From: Polynucleobacter sp. CS-Odin-A6
GTDB taxonomy: Bacteria > Pseudomonadota > Gammaproteobacteria > Burkholderiales > Burkholderiaceae
Direction of reading: 5' to 3'
Assembly (NCBI RefSeq): GCF_018882095.1
Contig: NZ_JACVPD010000002.1
Span: forward strand, 1-64,000
DNA length: 64,000 nucleotides
The notes under the pieces were generated by a model that was not told the origin of the DNA, searched no databases, and saw nothing but the letters and a program-made list of their open reading frames with translations. The translations under genes were made by a program, and so were the position numbers. Below are positions 29,773 through 40,128 of the stretch, one piece after another (position 1 is the first letter of the stretch; each line of letters begins with the position of its first letter).

Positions 29773-31980
29773 TTGCCCATTCCACATATGCCCCAATTAC
29801 TAGATAAAACCATTGAGATCCTGAGCGTGAAGCATCTCCGCGGACCCAATATGTGGACTTACCATCCCGTGATTGAGGTTTGGGTAGATATTGGTGACTT
29901 GGAGGACTACCCCTCTAACCTGATTCCTGGGTTTTATGAGCGCTTGATCCTAGCGTTGCCAAGCCTTCAAGAACATCGTTGTAGCTATGGTGAAGCCGGT
30001 GGATTTTTAAAGCGCGTTGAAGAAGGCACCTGGCCTGCTCATATTCTCGAACACCTCACCCTTGAATTACAAAATTTAGCTGGCATTCCCGGTGGATTTG
30101 GTAAGGCCCGTGACGGCGACCGTCGGGGTGTTTACAAAGTCATGGTGAGCGCAATCAATGAGGAAGTGACGCTCACTGCCCTCAAATATGCGAGAGACTT
30201 ATATCTTGCCTTAGCTCAAGATACTAAAGACCCAGTGGCTGAGGTACAAACCATTCTCGAAAATCTGCGCGAGCTCGGCGATGATCTGTTGCTAGGGCCT
30301 AGCACTGCTTGTATCGTGAACTCAGCAGAGGAAATGGGTATCCCCTCAATCCGCTTATCAGAGGGCAACTTGGTACAACTGGGTTATGGGGCCAATCAAC
30401 GCCGCATCTGGACAGCAGAAACAGATCAAACCAGTGCTATCGCTGAAACCATTTCTCGCGACAAAGATCTCACAAAGAGTCTGCTATCTAGCGCAGGCGT
30501 ACCAACCCCTAAAGGTCGCACAGTCACCAGCCCAGACGATGCTTGGGAAGCTGCACAAGATATTGGTCTGCCTGTCGTGGTTAAACCGATTGATGGCAAT
30601 CATGGTCGCGGAGTATTTATTAATCTTTACACTCAACTAGAAATTGAAGCTGCTTACGCAGTTGCCATTGATGAAGGCAGCGAAGTCTTAGTTGAGCGCC
30701 ACATTATTGGTGATGAGCATCGCCTTTTGGTGGTTGGCAACAAAGTCGTCGCAGCTGCCAAAGGTGAAACAGTTTGGATTACAGGTGATGGTAAACATAC
30801 GGTCCTTGAACTTATTCAGACTCAGATTAACTCTGACCCCCGTCGCGGTAGATCAGAGGAGTGTCCACTCAATCCAGTTCGAATTGATTCTGCAGTCGAG
30901 CTCGAGCTTGCACGTCAAAAGCTAATTGGCTCAAGTGTTCCAGCTCCCGATCAAAAAGTACTGATTCAAAGTAATGGCAATGTCGCTTTTGATGTGACTG
31001 ACTTAGTACACCCGGAGGTGGCTAGTCAGGTTGCCTTAGCAGCACGCGTGGTGGGATTGGAAATTGCTGGTGTTGACTTGGTTGCTCAAGATATTAGCAA
31101 GCCATTAGAAGAACAAAATGCTGCCATTGTCGAAGTAAATGCTGGCCCCGGTCTCTTGATGCACTTAAAACCGGCCAGCGGCAAACCACAGCCCGTAGGT
31201 AAAGAAATTGCCAATCACCTTTTTCCACCTGGAGCTAATTTTCGCATTCCTGTAGTGGGTGTCTGTGGTGCTCGCGGTAAAACTCCTGTTGCAGAAATGA
31301 TTGCGCACTTCTTGCGGCTCACTAATTTATATGTCGGTCTCTCGTGCAGTAAGGGATTATTTTTTGGTCATCGCGCCATTCAAAAAAGCAATGCGGCTAA
31401 TTGGGAAAATGCCCGTCGTACTTTATTGAATCGCGCAGTTGAAGCCGCTGTTATCGAAAATAATAATTTATCCATGTTAATTGAAGGTCTTGCCTACGAC
31501 CGTTGCCAAGTAGGTGTTGTACTCAATGTGGATCCGATGGCCAACTTTCCTCAATATGCCATCTATGATGAAGACCAAGTCTTTAGCATTATGAGAACGC
31601 AAGTCGATGTTGTGCTGCCAACTGGAGTTGCCGTTCTCAATGCAGATGACCCCCTAGTTGTCAAGATGGCGGAGCTTTGCGATGGCGAAGTGATCTTCTT
31701 TACCCAAGATTCCTCATCCTTAGTACTACAAGAGCATCTCAAAAAGGGTAGTCGCGCAGTCATCATTGGTAAACAGCAAATTACCTTAAAAACTGGCAAT
31801 CAGGATCAAAAGAATATTCCTGTGCCAAGCTATTCAGAGCTCGATGCTAGCGCGCCCTGGCAGCCCATGAATCTGGGCGCTGCAATTGCTGCAGCCTGGG
31901 CTTTGGGAATCCCGTTTAATGTTTTAGAGGCTGGTGCAGAAACCTTTGTTTCTGATGCCATCATTCCAGCGGGGGTCTAA
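29773..31980 (+). CDS. cphA': Cyanophycin synthetase-like protein CphA'
   Basis: A 735-residue relative of cyanophycin synthetase with an N-terminal domain, an ATP-grasp domain (about 215-470; DGNHGRGVFINL, VEVNAGPGLLMHLKPASG) and a Mur-ligase-like domain. The Mur P-loop reads GARGKTP near 499-505 in place of the usual GTNGKTT, and the C-terminal Mur subdomain is missing (735 against 856 residues in the next gene). In relatives with two copies, the short form acts together with cphA. The start may be TTG 29773 (AAGGCGG 8 nt upstream) or ATG 29788. Confidence 0.85.
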   Translation: MPIPHMPQLLDKTIEILSVKHLRGPNMWTYHPVIEVWVDIGDLEDYPSNLIPGFYERLILALPSLQEHRCSYGEAGGFLKRVEEGTWPAHILEHLTLELQNLAGIPGGFGKARDGDRRGVYKVMVSAINEEVTLTALKYARDLYLALAQDTKDPVAEVQTILENLRELGDDLLLGPSTACIVNSAEEMGIPSIRLSEGNLVQLGYGANQRRIWTAETDQTSAIAETISRDKDLTKSLLSSAGVPTPKGRTVTSPDDAWEAAQDIGLPVVVKPIDGNHGRGVFINLYTQLEIEAAYAVAIDEGSEVLVERHIIGDEHRLLVVGNKVVAAAKGETVWITGDGKHTVLELIQTQINSDPRRGRSEECPLNPVRIDSAVELELARQKLIGSSVPAPDQKVLIQSNGNVAFDVTDLVHPEVASQVALAARVVGLEIAGVDLVAQDISKPLEEQNAAIVEVNAGPGLLMHLKPASGKPQPVGKEIANHLFPPGANFRIPVVGVCGARGKTPVAEMIAHFLRLTNLYVGLSCSKGLFFGHRAIQKSNAANWENARRTLLNRAVEAAVIENNNLSMLIEGLAYDRCQVGVVLNVDPMANFPQYAIYDEDQVFSIMRTQVDVVLPTGVAVLNADDPLVVKMAELCDGEVIFFTQDSSSLVLQEHLKKGSRAVIIGKQQITLKTGNQDQKNIPVPSYSELDASAPWQPMNLGAAIAAAWALGIPFNVLEAGAETFVSDAIIPAGV

Positions 31981-34551
31981 TTGGAAATTACTCGTATTCG
32001 TATGCTACGCGGCCCCAATTTATGGAGTCGCCATACCGCGCTAGAGGCCATTGTTTCTTGCGATGAATCTGAGCGCTCCATCGATTCGATTCCTCAATTT
32101 GAAACTAAAATCCGTGAGCGATTTCCCCAGCTCGGAAGTATGCGTCGTGGTGGCCATAATGAGGCTCTATCTTTAGCACATGCACTTGAGCACGCTGCCT
32201 TAGGCCTTCAATCTCAAGCAGGTTGCCCAGTCACATTTAGTCGCACAGTGCAGACGATTGATGCTGGGGTTTACCAAGTTGTCGTGGAGTACACCGAAGA
32301 GGTTGTGGGGCGCATGGCTTTTGACTTTGCTTTTGCCCTCATTCAATCGACCCTGAATGACGTACCCTTTGATCTGGCAGCCGCCCTCTCAGAATTAGAA
32401 GCTTTATATGAAGATGTGCGCTTAGGACCCAGCACCGGCTCCATTGTGGATGCTGCTGTTCAAAGAAATATCCCTTATCGCCGTATGACTGAGGGCAGCA
32501 TGGTGCAATTTGGTTGGGGGAGTAAACAAAAGCGCATTCAAGCAGCTGAAACTAGCGATACCAGCGCGATTGCAGAGGCTATTGCGCAAGATAAAGAGCT
32601 CACCAAAAACTTATTAGCCGCGGCTGGAGTATCAGTTCCCATCGGTGAAGTTGTTACTACTGCGGATGATGCCTGGCGTGCCGCCCAAAACATTGGTGGC
32701 CCAATCGTACTCAAGCCCAAAGATGGTAACCAAGGCAAAGGGGTTGTTGCTAACATCCAGACTGAAGCCGAAGTACGGGCTGGATTTATTGTTACTCAAG
32801 CCTTTGGCCGTGAAACCATTGTTGAGCGCTACTTACCTGGAGCTGACTACCGCCTTCTCGTGGTAGGTAATCGCCTTTCAGCAGCAGCACGGCGCGAACC
32901 CGCTCAAGTTGTTGGTGATGGAAAAAATACCGTTGCGCAATTGGTTGAGCAGGAAAATAAGAATCCCTTGCGTGGCGATGGCCATGCTACTGCCTTAACC
33001 AAGATTCAGTTTGACGAGATTGCGCTTGCGCATTTGGCGAGTAATGGCTTCAGCCCCCTTTACATACCTAAAACGGGTGAACGCATCCTATTGCGTAATA
33101 ACGCTAATCTGAGCACAGGCGGGACTGCAACTGATGTGACTGATGATGTTCATCCGGATGTTGCTGCTAGCGCTATCGCTGCTGCACAAATGATTGGATT
33201 AGATATCGCCGGGGTCGATGTTTTGTGTGAAGCAATTTACAAACCATTAGAGGCACAAGGTGGTGGTATTGTTGAAGTCAATGCAGCACCGGGCTTACGA
33301 ATGCATCTCAACCCCTCCTTTGGGAAGAGCCGCCCTGTTGGTGAAGATATCGTCAACATGATGTATCCCCTTGGCGAGGATGGACGCATTCCAGTGGTAG
33401 CAGTGACTGGCACAAATGGAAAAACAACCACTGTTCGATTGATTTCTCATTTACTCAACGAGAACGGCTTACGGGTTGGTATGACCACAACGGATGGGGT
33501 CTATATCAATCATCGCCTGATTGACTCTGGTGACTGTAGCGGTCCCAAGAGCGCTCGCAATGTACTCATGCATCCCGATGTCGATGCCGCTGTTTTAGAA
33601 ACGGCCCGTGGCGGTATGCTGCGTGAAGGTCTGGGTTTTGATCGCTGTGAAGTTGCCGTTGTTACCAATATTGGCGAAGGTGACCACTTGGGCCTGAACT
33701 ACATTACTAGCGTTGAAGACTTAGCTATCCTGAAAAGGGTCGTAGTACAAAACGTGGCGCCTACTGGTGCGGCAGTTCTGAATGCTGCCGATCCGATGGT
33801 TGTGAAGATGGGTGATGTCTGTACAGGGCGAGTGATTTTCTTTGCGCAGAACCAACATCACCCTGTCATTGCAGCGCACCGCGCCAAGAATAAAAAAGTG
33901 ATTTACTTTGATGGGGCCTATATCGTCTGCTCCAAAGGGTCACGCATACTTTTCCGCTTCCCGGTTAGCGAAATTCCGCTGACTCAAAACGGCATATTGG
34001 GGTTCCAAGTAGAAAATGCCATGGCCTCTATTGGCGCGGCTTGGGCTTTAGGTTTGGATGCCGACATTATTGCGCGTGGATTGCATTCTTTTGAGAGTAC
34101 TGCAAACGCGGTTCCTGGACGGTTTAACCAATTCCAGCACAAAGGCGCGACCGTCATTGCGGATTATGGCCACAACCCAGATGCAATGCGTGCCTTAGCA
34201 AACGCAATTGAAGCCATGAAACCTGTTAGGAGTCATGTGGTAATTAGCGGCGCTGGAGATCGTCGCGATGAAGATATTCGTGACCTCACGCGTATCCTAG
34301 GTAACAGTTTTGACAACATCATTCTCTACCAAGACCAATGTCAGCGTGGACGTGAAGACGGTGAAGTGTTGAAGCTTCTTCAAGAAGGCCTAGTAGGTAC
34401 AAGTAAAGCTAAGCAAGTAAAAGAAATTACCGGGGAATTCTTAGCAATTGATACGGCACTCAATGATTTGTCTGCTGGGGATATCTGCCTCATACTGATT
34501 GACCAGGTAGAGGAGTCACTTGCCTACCTTAAAGAGAAAGTACAACCTTAA
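31981..34551 (+). CDS. cphA: Cyanophycin synthetase
   Basis: An 856-residue enzyme that builds the storage polymer of aspartate with arginine side chains. The N-domain is followed by ATP-grasp (about 220-470; KDGNQGKGVVANI, VEVNAAPGLRMHLNPS), then the Mur-ligase module with an intact P-loop TGTNGKTT at 476-483 and the C-terminal substrate domain (DYGHNPDAMRALANA). It starts with TTG directly after the stop of cphA', with GGGGG 5 nt upstream. No cyanophycinase gene is in the window. Length is normal for CphA. Confidence 0.95.
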   Translation: MEITRIRMLRGPNLWSRHTALEAIVSCDESERSIDSIPQFETKIRERFPQLGSMRRGGHNEALSLAHALEHAALGLQSQAGCPVTFSRTVQTIDAGVYQVVVEYTEEVVGRMAFDFAFALIQSTLNDVPFDLAAALSELEALYEDVRLGPSTGSIVDAAVQRNIPYRRMTEGSMVQFGWGSKQKRIQAAETSDTSAIAEAIAQDKELTKNLLAAAGVSVPIGEVVTTADDAWRAAQNIGGPIVLKPKDGNQGKGVVANIQTEAEVRAGFIVTQAFGRETIVERYLPGADYRLLVVGNRLSAAARREPAQVVGDGKNTVAQLVEQENKNPLRGDGHATALTKIQFDEIALAHLASNGFSPLYIPKTGERILLRNNANLSTGGTATDVTDDVHPDVAASAIAAAQMIGLDIAGVDVLCEAIYKPLEAQGGGIVEVNAAPGLRMHLNPSFGKSRPVGEDIVNMMYPLGEDGRIPVVAVTGTNGKTTTVRLISHLLNENGLRVGMTTTDGVYINHRLIDSGDCSGPKSARNVLMHPDVDAAVLETARGGMLREGLGFDRCEVAVVTNIGEGDHLGLNYITSVEDLAILKRVVVQNVAPTGAAVLNAADPMVVKMGDVCTGRVIFFAQNQHHPVIAAHRAKNKKVIYFDGAYIVCSKGSRILFRFPVSEIPLTQNGILGFQVENAMASIGAAWALGLDADIIARGLHSFESTANAVPGRFNQFQHKGATVIADYGHNPDAMRALANAIEAMKPVRSHVVISGAGDRRDEDIRDLTRILGNSFDNIILYQDQCQRGREDGEVLKLLQEGLVGTSKAKQVKEITGEFLAIDTALNDLSAGDICLILIDQVEESLAYLKEKVQP

Positions 34552-34591
34552 GTTCGGCTGTATTTTCCTTGCTATTCTTGCTGGCTATTTT

Positions 34592-35602
34592 TTATGCTTG
34601 CGCATGATATTGCTGTAAGCGCTCAATTTCTTCTTTAGACCCTAGCATCACAGATACCCGCTCATGAAGCTCGGTCGGAATCATATCCATGATCAGTTGC
34701 TCACCATTGGTTGATGCTCCACCAGCCTGCTCTACCAAGAAGCTCATAGGATTAGCCTCATACATTAACCGTAACTTGCCAGGCTTATGCGGCTCACGCT
34801 GATCCCATGGATACATAAAGACACCACCACGCGATAACACACGATGGACATCAGCCACCATGGAAGCAATCCAGCGCATATTGAAATCTTTATCGCGCTC
34901 ACCACTGACACCCGCTAAACACTCATCCACATAGCGACGAACAGGCTCAGCCCAGTGACGCATGTTGGACATATTGATAGCAAACTCTTTAGTAGAGTGG
35001 GCAATTTCCACTGCGTGCTTAATTAATACAAATTCACCCGTGACTTTATTTAATGTAAACATCACGACACCCTCGCCTAGTGTGAGGGCCATTGTCGTTT
35101 GCGGGCCATACACTACATAACCTGCTGCTACTTGATGGCGTCCTGACAATAAAAAATCAGTAGTTTGTAAGGAGGCCGTAGGATCTTGTTTCTTTAGTAC
35201 AGAAAAAATAGTGCCAATCGACACGTTCACATCAATATTAGATGAACCATCCAAAGGATCAAAGAGTAGCAAGTAATCGCCAGTACCTTGAACGGGCAAG
35301 GGAAACTCCATTTCCTCAGAAGCTAAGCCCGCCAAAGATCGGCACCCTTGCACACCATCAATCAACAAGTCATTGGCTATGACATCCAGCTTTTGCTGAA
35401 CTTCACCCTGAACATTACCAGTACCGGCAGAGCCCAATAAGCCGATCAAAGCACCTTGCGCTACTTCGTGACTCAGAGTTGAACAGGTATGAGAAACCGC
35501 CAGCAAAAGCTCTTGCAGGCCAGCAGGAATAGCTGAGCCCTTGAACTGAGTAGTTTCTAAATACTGCTTGAAATTGGTATTAAAAGTACTTGAAGCGGTC
35601 AA
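34592..35602 (-). CDS. fbp: Fructose-1,6-bisphosphatase, class I
   Basis: A 336-residue gluconeogenic enzyme releasing phosphate from fructose 1,6-bisphosphate. The metal site [12 protein letters not shown] is intact, as is the substrate motif [15 protein letters not shown]-like segment and the C-terminal [17 protein letters not shown]. The start is TTG at 35600-35602, with GGAG 9 nt upstream; the next in-frame ATG is far inside the protein. It converges on cphA across 40 bp without a clear terminator. Confidence 0.96.
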   Translation of the reverse strand: MTASSTFNTNFKQYLETTQFKGSAIPAGLQELLLAVSHTCSTLSHEVAQGALIGLLGSAGTGNVQGEVQQKLDVIANDLLIDGVQGCRSLAGLASEEMEFPLPVQGTGDYLLLFDPLDGSSNIDVNVSIGTIFSVLKKQDPTASLQTTDFLLSGRHQVAAGYVVYGPQTTMALTLGEGVVMFTLNKVTGEFVLIKHAVEIAHSTKEFAINMSNMRHWAEPVRRYVDECLAGVSGERDKDFNMRWIASMVADVHRVLSRGGVFMYPWDQREPHKPGKLRLMYEANPMSFLVEQAGGASTNGEQLIMDMIPTELHERVSVMLGSKEEIERLQQYHAQA

Positions 35603-35664
35603 AAGGAATTTCTCCGTAATGGGTTGATGCAGTAATGACTCTATTTTGCCTTGTTATAGGATGC

Positions 35665-38283
35665 TTAATTGCCTAAGTTGCCTAAGGCCTTCAAAACCAC
35701 CTCTTTCACATCCGCAGAGAGGGTTTCAGATGCGGCCACCTGTTTTAGAGCTGCCAGCATCTGCTCCTGATAAATCGGCGCAAACTGGCGCCAGCGGTCT
35801 AATCCCCTTGCCAAGCGTGCAGCAACTTGTGGATTGATAGGATCCAAAGCAAGCACCGACTCGGCCCAAAATGCATAACCGCTGCCATCAATCTGATGAA
35901 AGCTGGCTGGGTTATTCATACAGAAAGCATGGATCACACTGCGAACGCGGTTAGGGTTATTCATTTTGAAGGCTTCATGCTCACGCAAGCGCTTGACTTC
36001 ACTCAAAGTGGGGGCAGCATTGGCAACGGGCGGACGACTGGATTGCAAAGCAAACCACTTATCAATGACTAAGGCATCGTCAGCAAAGCGAATATAAAAA
36101 TCCTCTAAACAAGCAGTTGCGGATTGAGCCCCATGAATGACCAATCCTGCTAACGCTGCGTAGCGGTCAGTCATATTGTCAGCATTCTGGTATTGATTTA
36201 CGGCCATTGGTGCCCAGATCAGGGGATCTGCTTCGAGCAACATACTCAGTGCTAAGTTTTTCAAAGCCCGCTTACCAGCACTAGCGGCATCCGGGTTAAA
36301 TGGTCCTGGGGTTTGCATCTGCTGATAAAGTGCAGCCCATTCGATACGTAACTCACTAGCAATAGCATGGCGGAAGGAGCGACGTGCGACATAAATCTTT
36401 TGTGGATCAACACTGATGCACTGCTCATATAAATAGGTTTCTGCTGGCAAGGTTAGAACTAAGTCCTTAAAAGCAGGATCGAGATCAGGATCAGTTAAGA
36501 GATTGCGATAGGCAGCAATCAGGTTTATATCTGGCAAGCGATTTTCTAAAATCATTTGCATTGCCAATTTCTGACCAGCCTCCCAGCGATTAAAGGCATC
36601 GTCATCACTAGAGAGCATCACTAATAGATCTGCTTCGCTTTGATCAAAATCGAGATGAATCGGTGCTGAGAAGTTTCGGTTAATCGACAGCACAGGGCGA
36701 CTTCCCAGCCGATCAAAAGTCCAAGTTTGCTGTGCTTGCGTTAACTCTAACAAAATCTCAGCCCGATTATTTTCAGGGGTCAGCAAGCACATCTTCAATG
36801 GAATATGAAAAGGCTCACTCTCTTTTTGTGCCGTGTTTACTGAATGACTTTGAGTTAAGGTAAGGTGATATTGCTGTTTAGCCGCGTCGTAGGATTCTTT
36901 TACTGATACCTGAGGCGTGCCCGCATAGCTATACCAATGTTTGAATTGCGAAAGATCTCGGCCATTAGCATCGGCCATGGCGGCCAAAAAATCGTCACAG
37001 GTTACTGCTTGTCCATCATGACGTTTGAAGTAGAGATCCATCCCCTTGCGGAAGCCCTCAATACCAAGCAAGGTTTGATACATGCGCACAACTTCAGCGC
37101 CCTTCTCATAAACGGTTACGGTGTAAAAGTTATTAATCTCTTGGTATTCATCAGGGCGAATCGGATGAGCCATGGGACCCGCATCTTCTGGAAACTGCAA
37201 TTGACGCAAGAGGCGGACGTCCTCAATGCGTTTTACTGCTCGCCCCGACTCACTTCCCATTTGATCCGCAGAAAATTCTTGATCACGGAACACAGTCAGG
37301 CCTTCTTTGAGCGAGAGCTGAAACCAATCACGACAAGTCACTCGATTACCGGTCCAATTGTGGAAGTACTCGTGCGCTACAACGCTTTCGATATTGGCAA
37401 AGTCAGCATCAGTTGCAGTTTCGGCTTGAGCGAGAACATATTTGGTATTGAAGATATTCAAGCCCTTATTCTCCATTGCACCCATATTGAAATCACCCAC
37501 TGCAACAATCATGAAACGCTCCAGGTCAAGCTCTAGACCATAGCGCCTTTCATCCCAACGAATGGAGGCGATTAAAGAATCCATTGCGTGACGGGTCTTT
37601 TTTAGATCATGAGGTTCGACCCAAATTTGCAATAACTTCTGTGCACCGCTACTAGTGGTAATAGTCTCTTCAATACATTCCAACTTACCAGCAACCAAAG
37701 CAAATAAATAGGATGGCTTCGGAAATGGATCCTCCCAAACAGCGCTATGCCAACCATTAGAGAGTTTCTCAGTGCTAATGAGGTTTCCATTAGAAAGTAG
37801 AACTGGGTACGCAGCCTCGCGAGCGCGCAAGGTAACGCGATATCGTGCCATTACATCCGGTCTATCGAGGAAGTAAGTAATCTTTCTAAAACCTTCAGCT
37901 TCGCATTGCGTAAAAAAGTTGCCATTAGAAACATACAGGCCCATCAGGGAAGTATTTTTCTCAGGCACACAGACGCAGATAATTTCGACAACAAAACCCT
38001 GCTTGCCCCCACTAGGCAAGGCATGAATAGTCAAAGCTTCTGGATTCAACTCAAACTGACGATGCGCCTCACCGTTAATGCGCAAACTAACAAACTCAAG
38101 CTCATGACCCTGCAATACCAGAGGAGCACCTGCCTCATAGCCAGCTCCAGGCAAAACTTCAAGGCGACTTTTTACAATTGTCCTAGCAGGATCTAAGGCA
38201 ATGTCGAGTTCGACCTGTGAAAAGGTATAAGTTGGAGCGCGGTATTCGAGCCTACGAAAGCTCTGTGGGAGATCAGTTTTCAT
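35665..38283 (-). CDS. pepN: Aminopeptidase N
   Basis: An 872-residue M1 metallopeptidase trimming N-terminal residues from peptides. The exopeptidase motif GAMEN is at 268-272, the zinc site HEYFH at 304-308 with the third ligand Glu near 327 (LKEGLTVFRDQEFS). The long helical C-terminal half fits the E. coli-type enzyme. There is no Shine-Dalgarno sequence; TAAAAT (38290-38295 on the minus strand) ends 6 nt before the ATG, suggesting a leaderless message. fbp lies 62 bp downstream on the same strand. Confidence 0.97.
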   Translation of the reverse strand: MKTDLPQSFRRLEYRAPTYTFSQVELDIALDPARTIVKSRLEVLPGAGYEAGAPLVLQGHELEFVSLRINGEAHRQFELNPEALTIHALPSGGKQGFVVEIICVCVPEKNTSLMGLYVSNGNFFTQCEAEGFRKITYFLDRPDVMARYRVTLRAREAAYPVLLSNGNLISTEKLSNGWHSAVWEDPFPKPSYLFALVAGKLECIEETITTSSGAQKLLQIWVEPHDLKKTRHAMDSLIASIRWDERRYGLELDLERFMIVAVGDFNMGAMENKGLNIFNTKYVLAQAETATDADFANIESVVAHEYFHNWTGNRVTCRDWFQLSLKEGLTVFRDQEFSADQMGSESGRAVKRIEDVRLLRQLQFPEDAGPMAHPIRPDEYQEINNFYTVTVYEKGAEVVRMYQTLLGIEGFRKGMDLYFKRHDGQAVTCDDFLAAMADANGRDLSQFKHWYSYAGTPQVSVKESYDAAKQQYHLTLTQSHSVNTAQKESEPFHIPLKMCLLTPENNRAEILLELTQAQQTWTFDRLGSRPVLSINRNFSAPIHLDFDQSEADLLVMLSSDDDAFNRWEAGQKLAMQMILENRLPDINLIAAYRNLLTDPDLDPAFKDLVLTLPAETYLYEQCISVDPQKIYVARRSFRHAIASELRIEWAALYQQMQTPGPFNPDAASAGKRALKNLALSMLLEADPLIWAPMAVNQYQNADNMTDRYAALAGLVIHGAQSATACLEDFYIRFADDALVIDKWFALQSSRPPVANAAPTLSEVKRLREHEAFKMNNPNRVRSVIHAFCMNNPASFHQIDGSGYAFWAESVLALDPINPQVAARLARGLDRWRQFAPIYQEQMLAALKQVAASETLSADVKEVVLKALGNLGN

Positions 38284-38316
38284 AGGGCAATTTTAAGCCC
38301 TGTGGATCCATTTGCC

Positions 38317-38892
38317 CTAGCCCCAAATAAGGGTTGCTGCACCGATAGCAATGAAGGTTACGGCAGCTACAGCATGTACCCACCGAATTGGCATGCGCTG
38401 GGTAAATTTCTGACCAATCCAAACCGCTGGAGCATTGGCTAACATCATCCCCAAAGTGGTACCAACGGTTACAGAAAAAACATCGGAATACTTAGCGCCT
38501 AAAGCAATCGTTGCGATCTGAGTCTTGTCCCCCATCTCTGCTAAGAAGAAAAGTCCAACCGTCAGAATAAATACCTGAAAAGGGCGATCAACTGCCTTAG
38601 AACTTCCAGCATCATCAATATGATCAGGAACCAAGAGCCAGAGCCCTATTCCCAAAAAGCTTAATCCCAAAATCCACTTCAGCAGGTCTGGGCTCAATAA
38701 TGTGGTGAGCCAATGACCTAGTAATGCGGCACAGGCATGATTGGCGATGGTTGCAATCAGAATCCCGCCGATAATCGCAAAGGCCTGCTTGGGATAGCGT
38801 GCAGCTAGCATGAGTGAGAGTAATTGTGTTTTATCACCCATCTCGGCGAGAGCCACTACACCCGTAGAAATTGCTAGTGCGGATAAGTCCAT
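38317..38892 (-). CDS. GDT1/TMEM165 (UPF0016) family manganese or calcium exporter
   Basis: A 191-residue inner-membrane protein made of two similar halves of three helices. Each half carries the family motif EMGDKTQ (LAEMGDKTQLLSL near residue 16; LAEMGDKTQIATI near residue 117), joined by a short polar loop. Bacterial members export Mn2+ (MneA). No yybP-ykoY riboswitch is visible upstream. TATTAT 7 nt before the ATG suggests a very short leader. It ends 33 bp before pepN on the same strand. Confidence 0.88.
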   Translation of the reverse strand: MDLSALAISTGVVALAEMGDKTQLLSLMLAARYPKQAFAIIGGILIATIANHACAALLGHWLTTLLSPDLLKWILGLSFLGIGLWLLVPDHIDDAGSSKAVDRPFQVFILTVGLFFLAEMGDKTQIATIALGAKYSDVFSVTVGTTLGMMLANAPAVWIGQKFTQRMPIRWVHAVAAVTFIAIGAATLIWG

Positions 38893-38999
38893 TCTTGAAT
38901 AATAGAGGAAGATCCAGTCATTGCAAGCTTCTATCTATTTTGTACTGAATGCATCAGATGAAATTGATGCATTCAGCATGGACAACTTTAATGCGAGAA

Positions 39000-40118
39000 T
39001 TAAACAGCCAACAACTCTTCGGCCGATACAAAATCGACTTTTTGGGCCTGAGCTACCGGCTCAGATGTCAGACTTCCTCGATGCACACTCAGGCCGTTAC
39101 GCAAGTGATGATCTTTAGATAAGGCTGTCACTATTCCGCGGTTTGCCAATGCTTCAATAAAGGGGTAGGTCGCATTAGTCAAAGCAAAAGTAGATGTGCG
39201 AGCAACTGCGCCGGGCATATTCGCAACACAATAGTGCAGTATGCCATCCACCATAAAGGTAGGATCTGCGTGCGTAGTGGGTTTAGATGTTTCAAAACAA
39301 CCGCCTTGATCAATTGCTACATCGACCACTACTGCGCCAGCCTTCATCTTGCGAACCATCTCTCTAGTGACCAGCTTTGGCGCTGCGGCACCTGGCAATA
39401 ACACGGCACCAATCACTACATCGGCTTCGCAGACTTCTAACTCCACTAAAAGTGGATCTGCATAAAAGGTTCTTACGCGATTCCCGTAGAGCATATCAAT
39501 CTGTCTTAAACAGTCAATATTGCGATCAAAGATACAAACCTCTGCACCCATGCCAACCGCCATTTGCAAAGCATTTCGCCCTACTACACCAGCCCCCAAT
39601 ATGACCACCTTTGCCGGCGCTACTCCAGGGACGCCGGCCATCAAAATACCTAATCCTCCAGACGTCTTTTCTAGATGAATAGCGGCAGCTTGAATGGACA
39701 TCCTGCCTGCTACCTCACTCATAGGCGCCAAAAGCGGCAGTGTGCCAGTGCATGAAGTGACAGTTTCATATGCAATACACGTGGCTCCCGAAGCGATTAA
39801 GGCCATAGTCTGCTGTGGATCTGGGGCCAGATGAAGATAAGTGAAAAGAATTTGATCTTCACGCAACATCGCGCATTCTTGTGGCTGAGGCTCCTTTACT
39901 TTAACAATCATCTCTGCTTTGGCAAACACCTCTGCAGCACTATTAATCAAAGAAGCTCCAGCTAAGCGGTAAGACTCGTCGCTCAAACCAATTTGCTCAC
40001 CAGCTCCACGTTGCACTAAAACAGAGTGACCGTGCTTACACAAACCCCGAACATTACCTGGTGTTAAGCCAACACGAAATTCATTATTTTTTACTTCTTG
40101 AGGTACGCCAACAATCAT
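39000..40118 (-). CDS. ald: Alanine dehydrogenase
   Basis: A 372-residue NAD-dependent enzyme interconverting L-alanine and pyruvate plus ammonia. Seen: MIVGVPQEVKNNEFRVGLTP, the substrate lysine/arginine region near KVKEPQ, the Rossmann motif GAGVVGRNA and the C-terminal HYCVANMPGAVARTSTFALT. AAGGAG 6 nt before the ATG supports the start. The amino-acid permease gene lies 10 bp upstream on the same strand, so uptake and deamination of alanine are probably coupled. Confidence 0.96.
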   Translation of the reverse strand: MIVGVPQEVKNNEFRVGLTPGNVRGLCKHGHSVLVQRGAGEQIGLSDESYRLAGASLINSAAEVFAKAEMIVKVKEPQPQECAMLREDQILFTYLHLAPDPQQTMALIASGATCIAYETVTSCTGTLPLLAPMSEVAGRMSIQAAAIHLEKTSGGLGILMAGVPGVAPAKVVILGAGVVGRNALQMAVGMGAEVCIFDRNIDCLRQIDMLYGNRVRTFYADPLLVELEVCEADVVIGAVLLPGAAAPKLVTREMVRKMKAGAVVVDVAIDQGGCFETSKPTTHADPTFMVDGILHYCVANMPGAVARTSTFALTNATYPFIEALANRGIVTALSKDHHLRNGLSVHRGSLTSEPVAQAQKVDFVSAEELLAV

Positions 40119-40128
40119 TTATATCTCC

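Noticed and set aside
36937-37536. A 199-codon plus-strand open frame inside pepN
   Set aside because: It lies wholly antisense to a clear M1 peptidase with all motifs intact; its translation has no recognisable domain and no ribosome site, so it is a shadow frame.
38893-38999. Possible yybP-ykoY manganese riboswitch before the GDT1-type exporter
   Set aside because: The gap is only about 100 bp, shows no conserved riboswitch helices, and a -10-like TATTAT lies 7 nt before the start codon.
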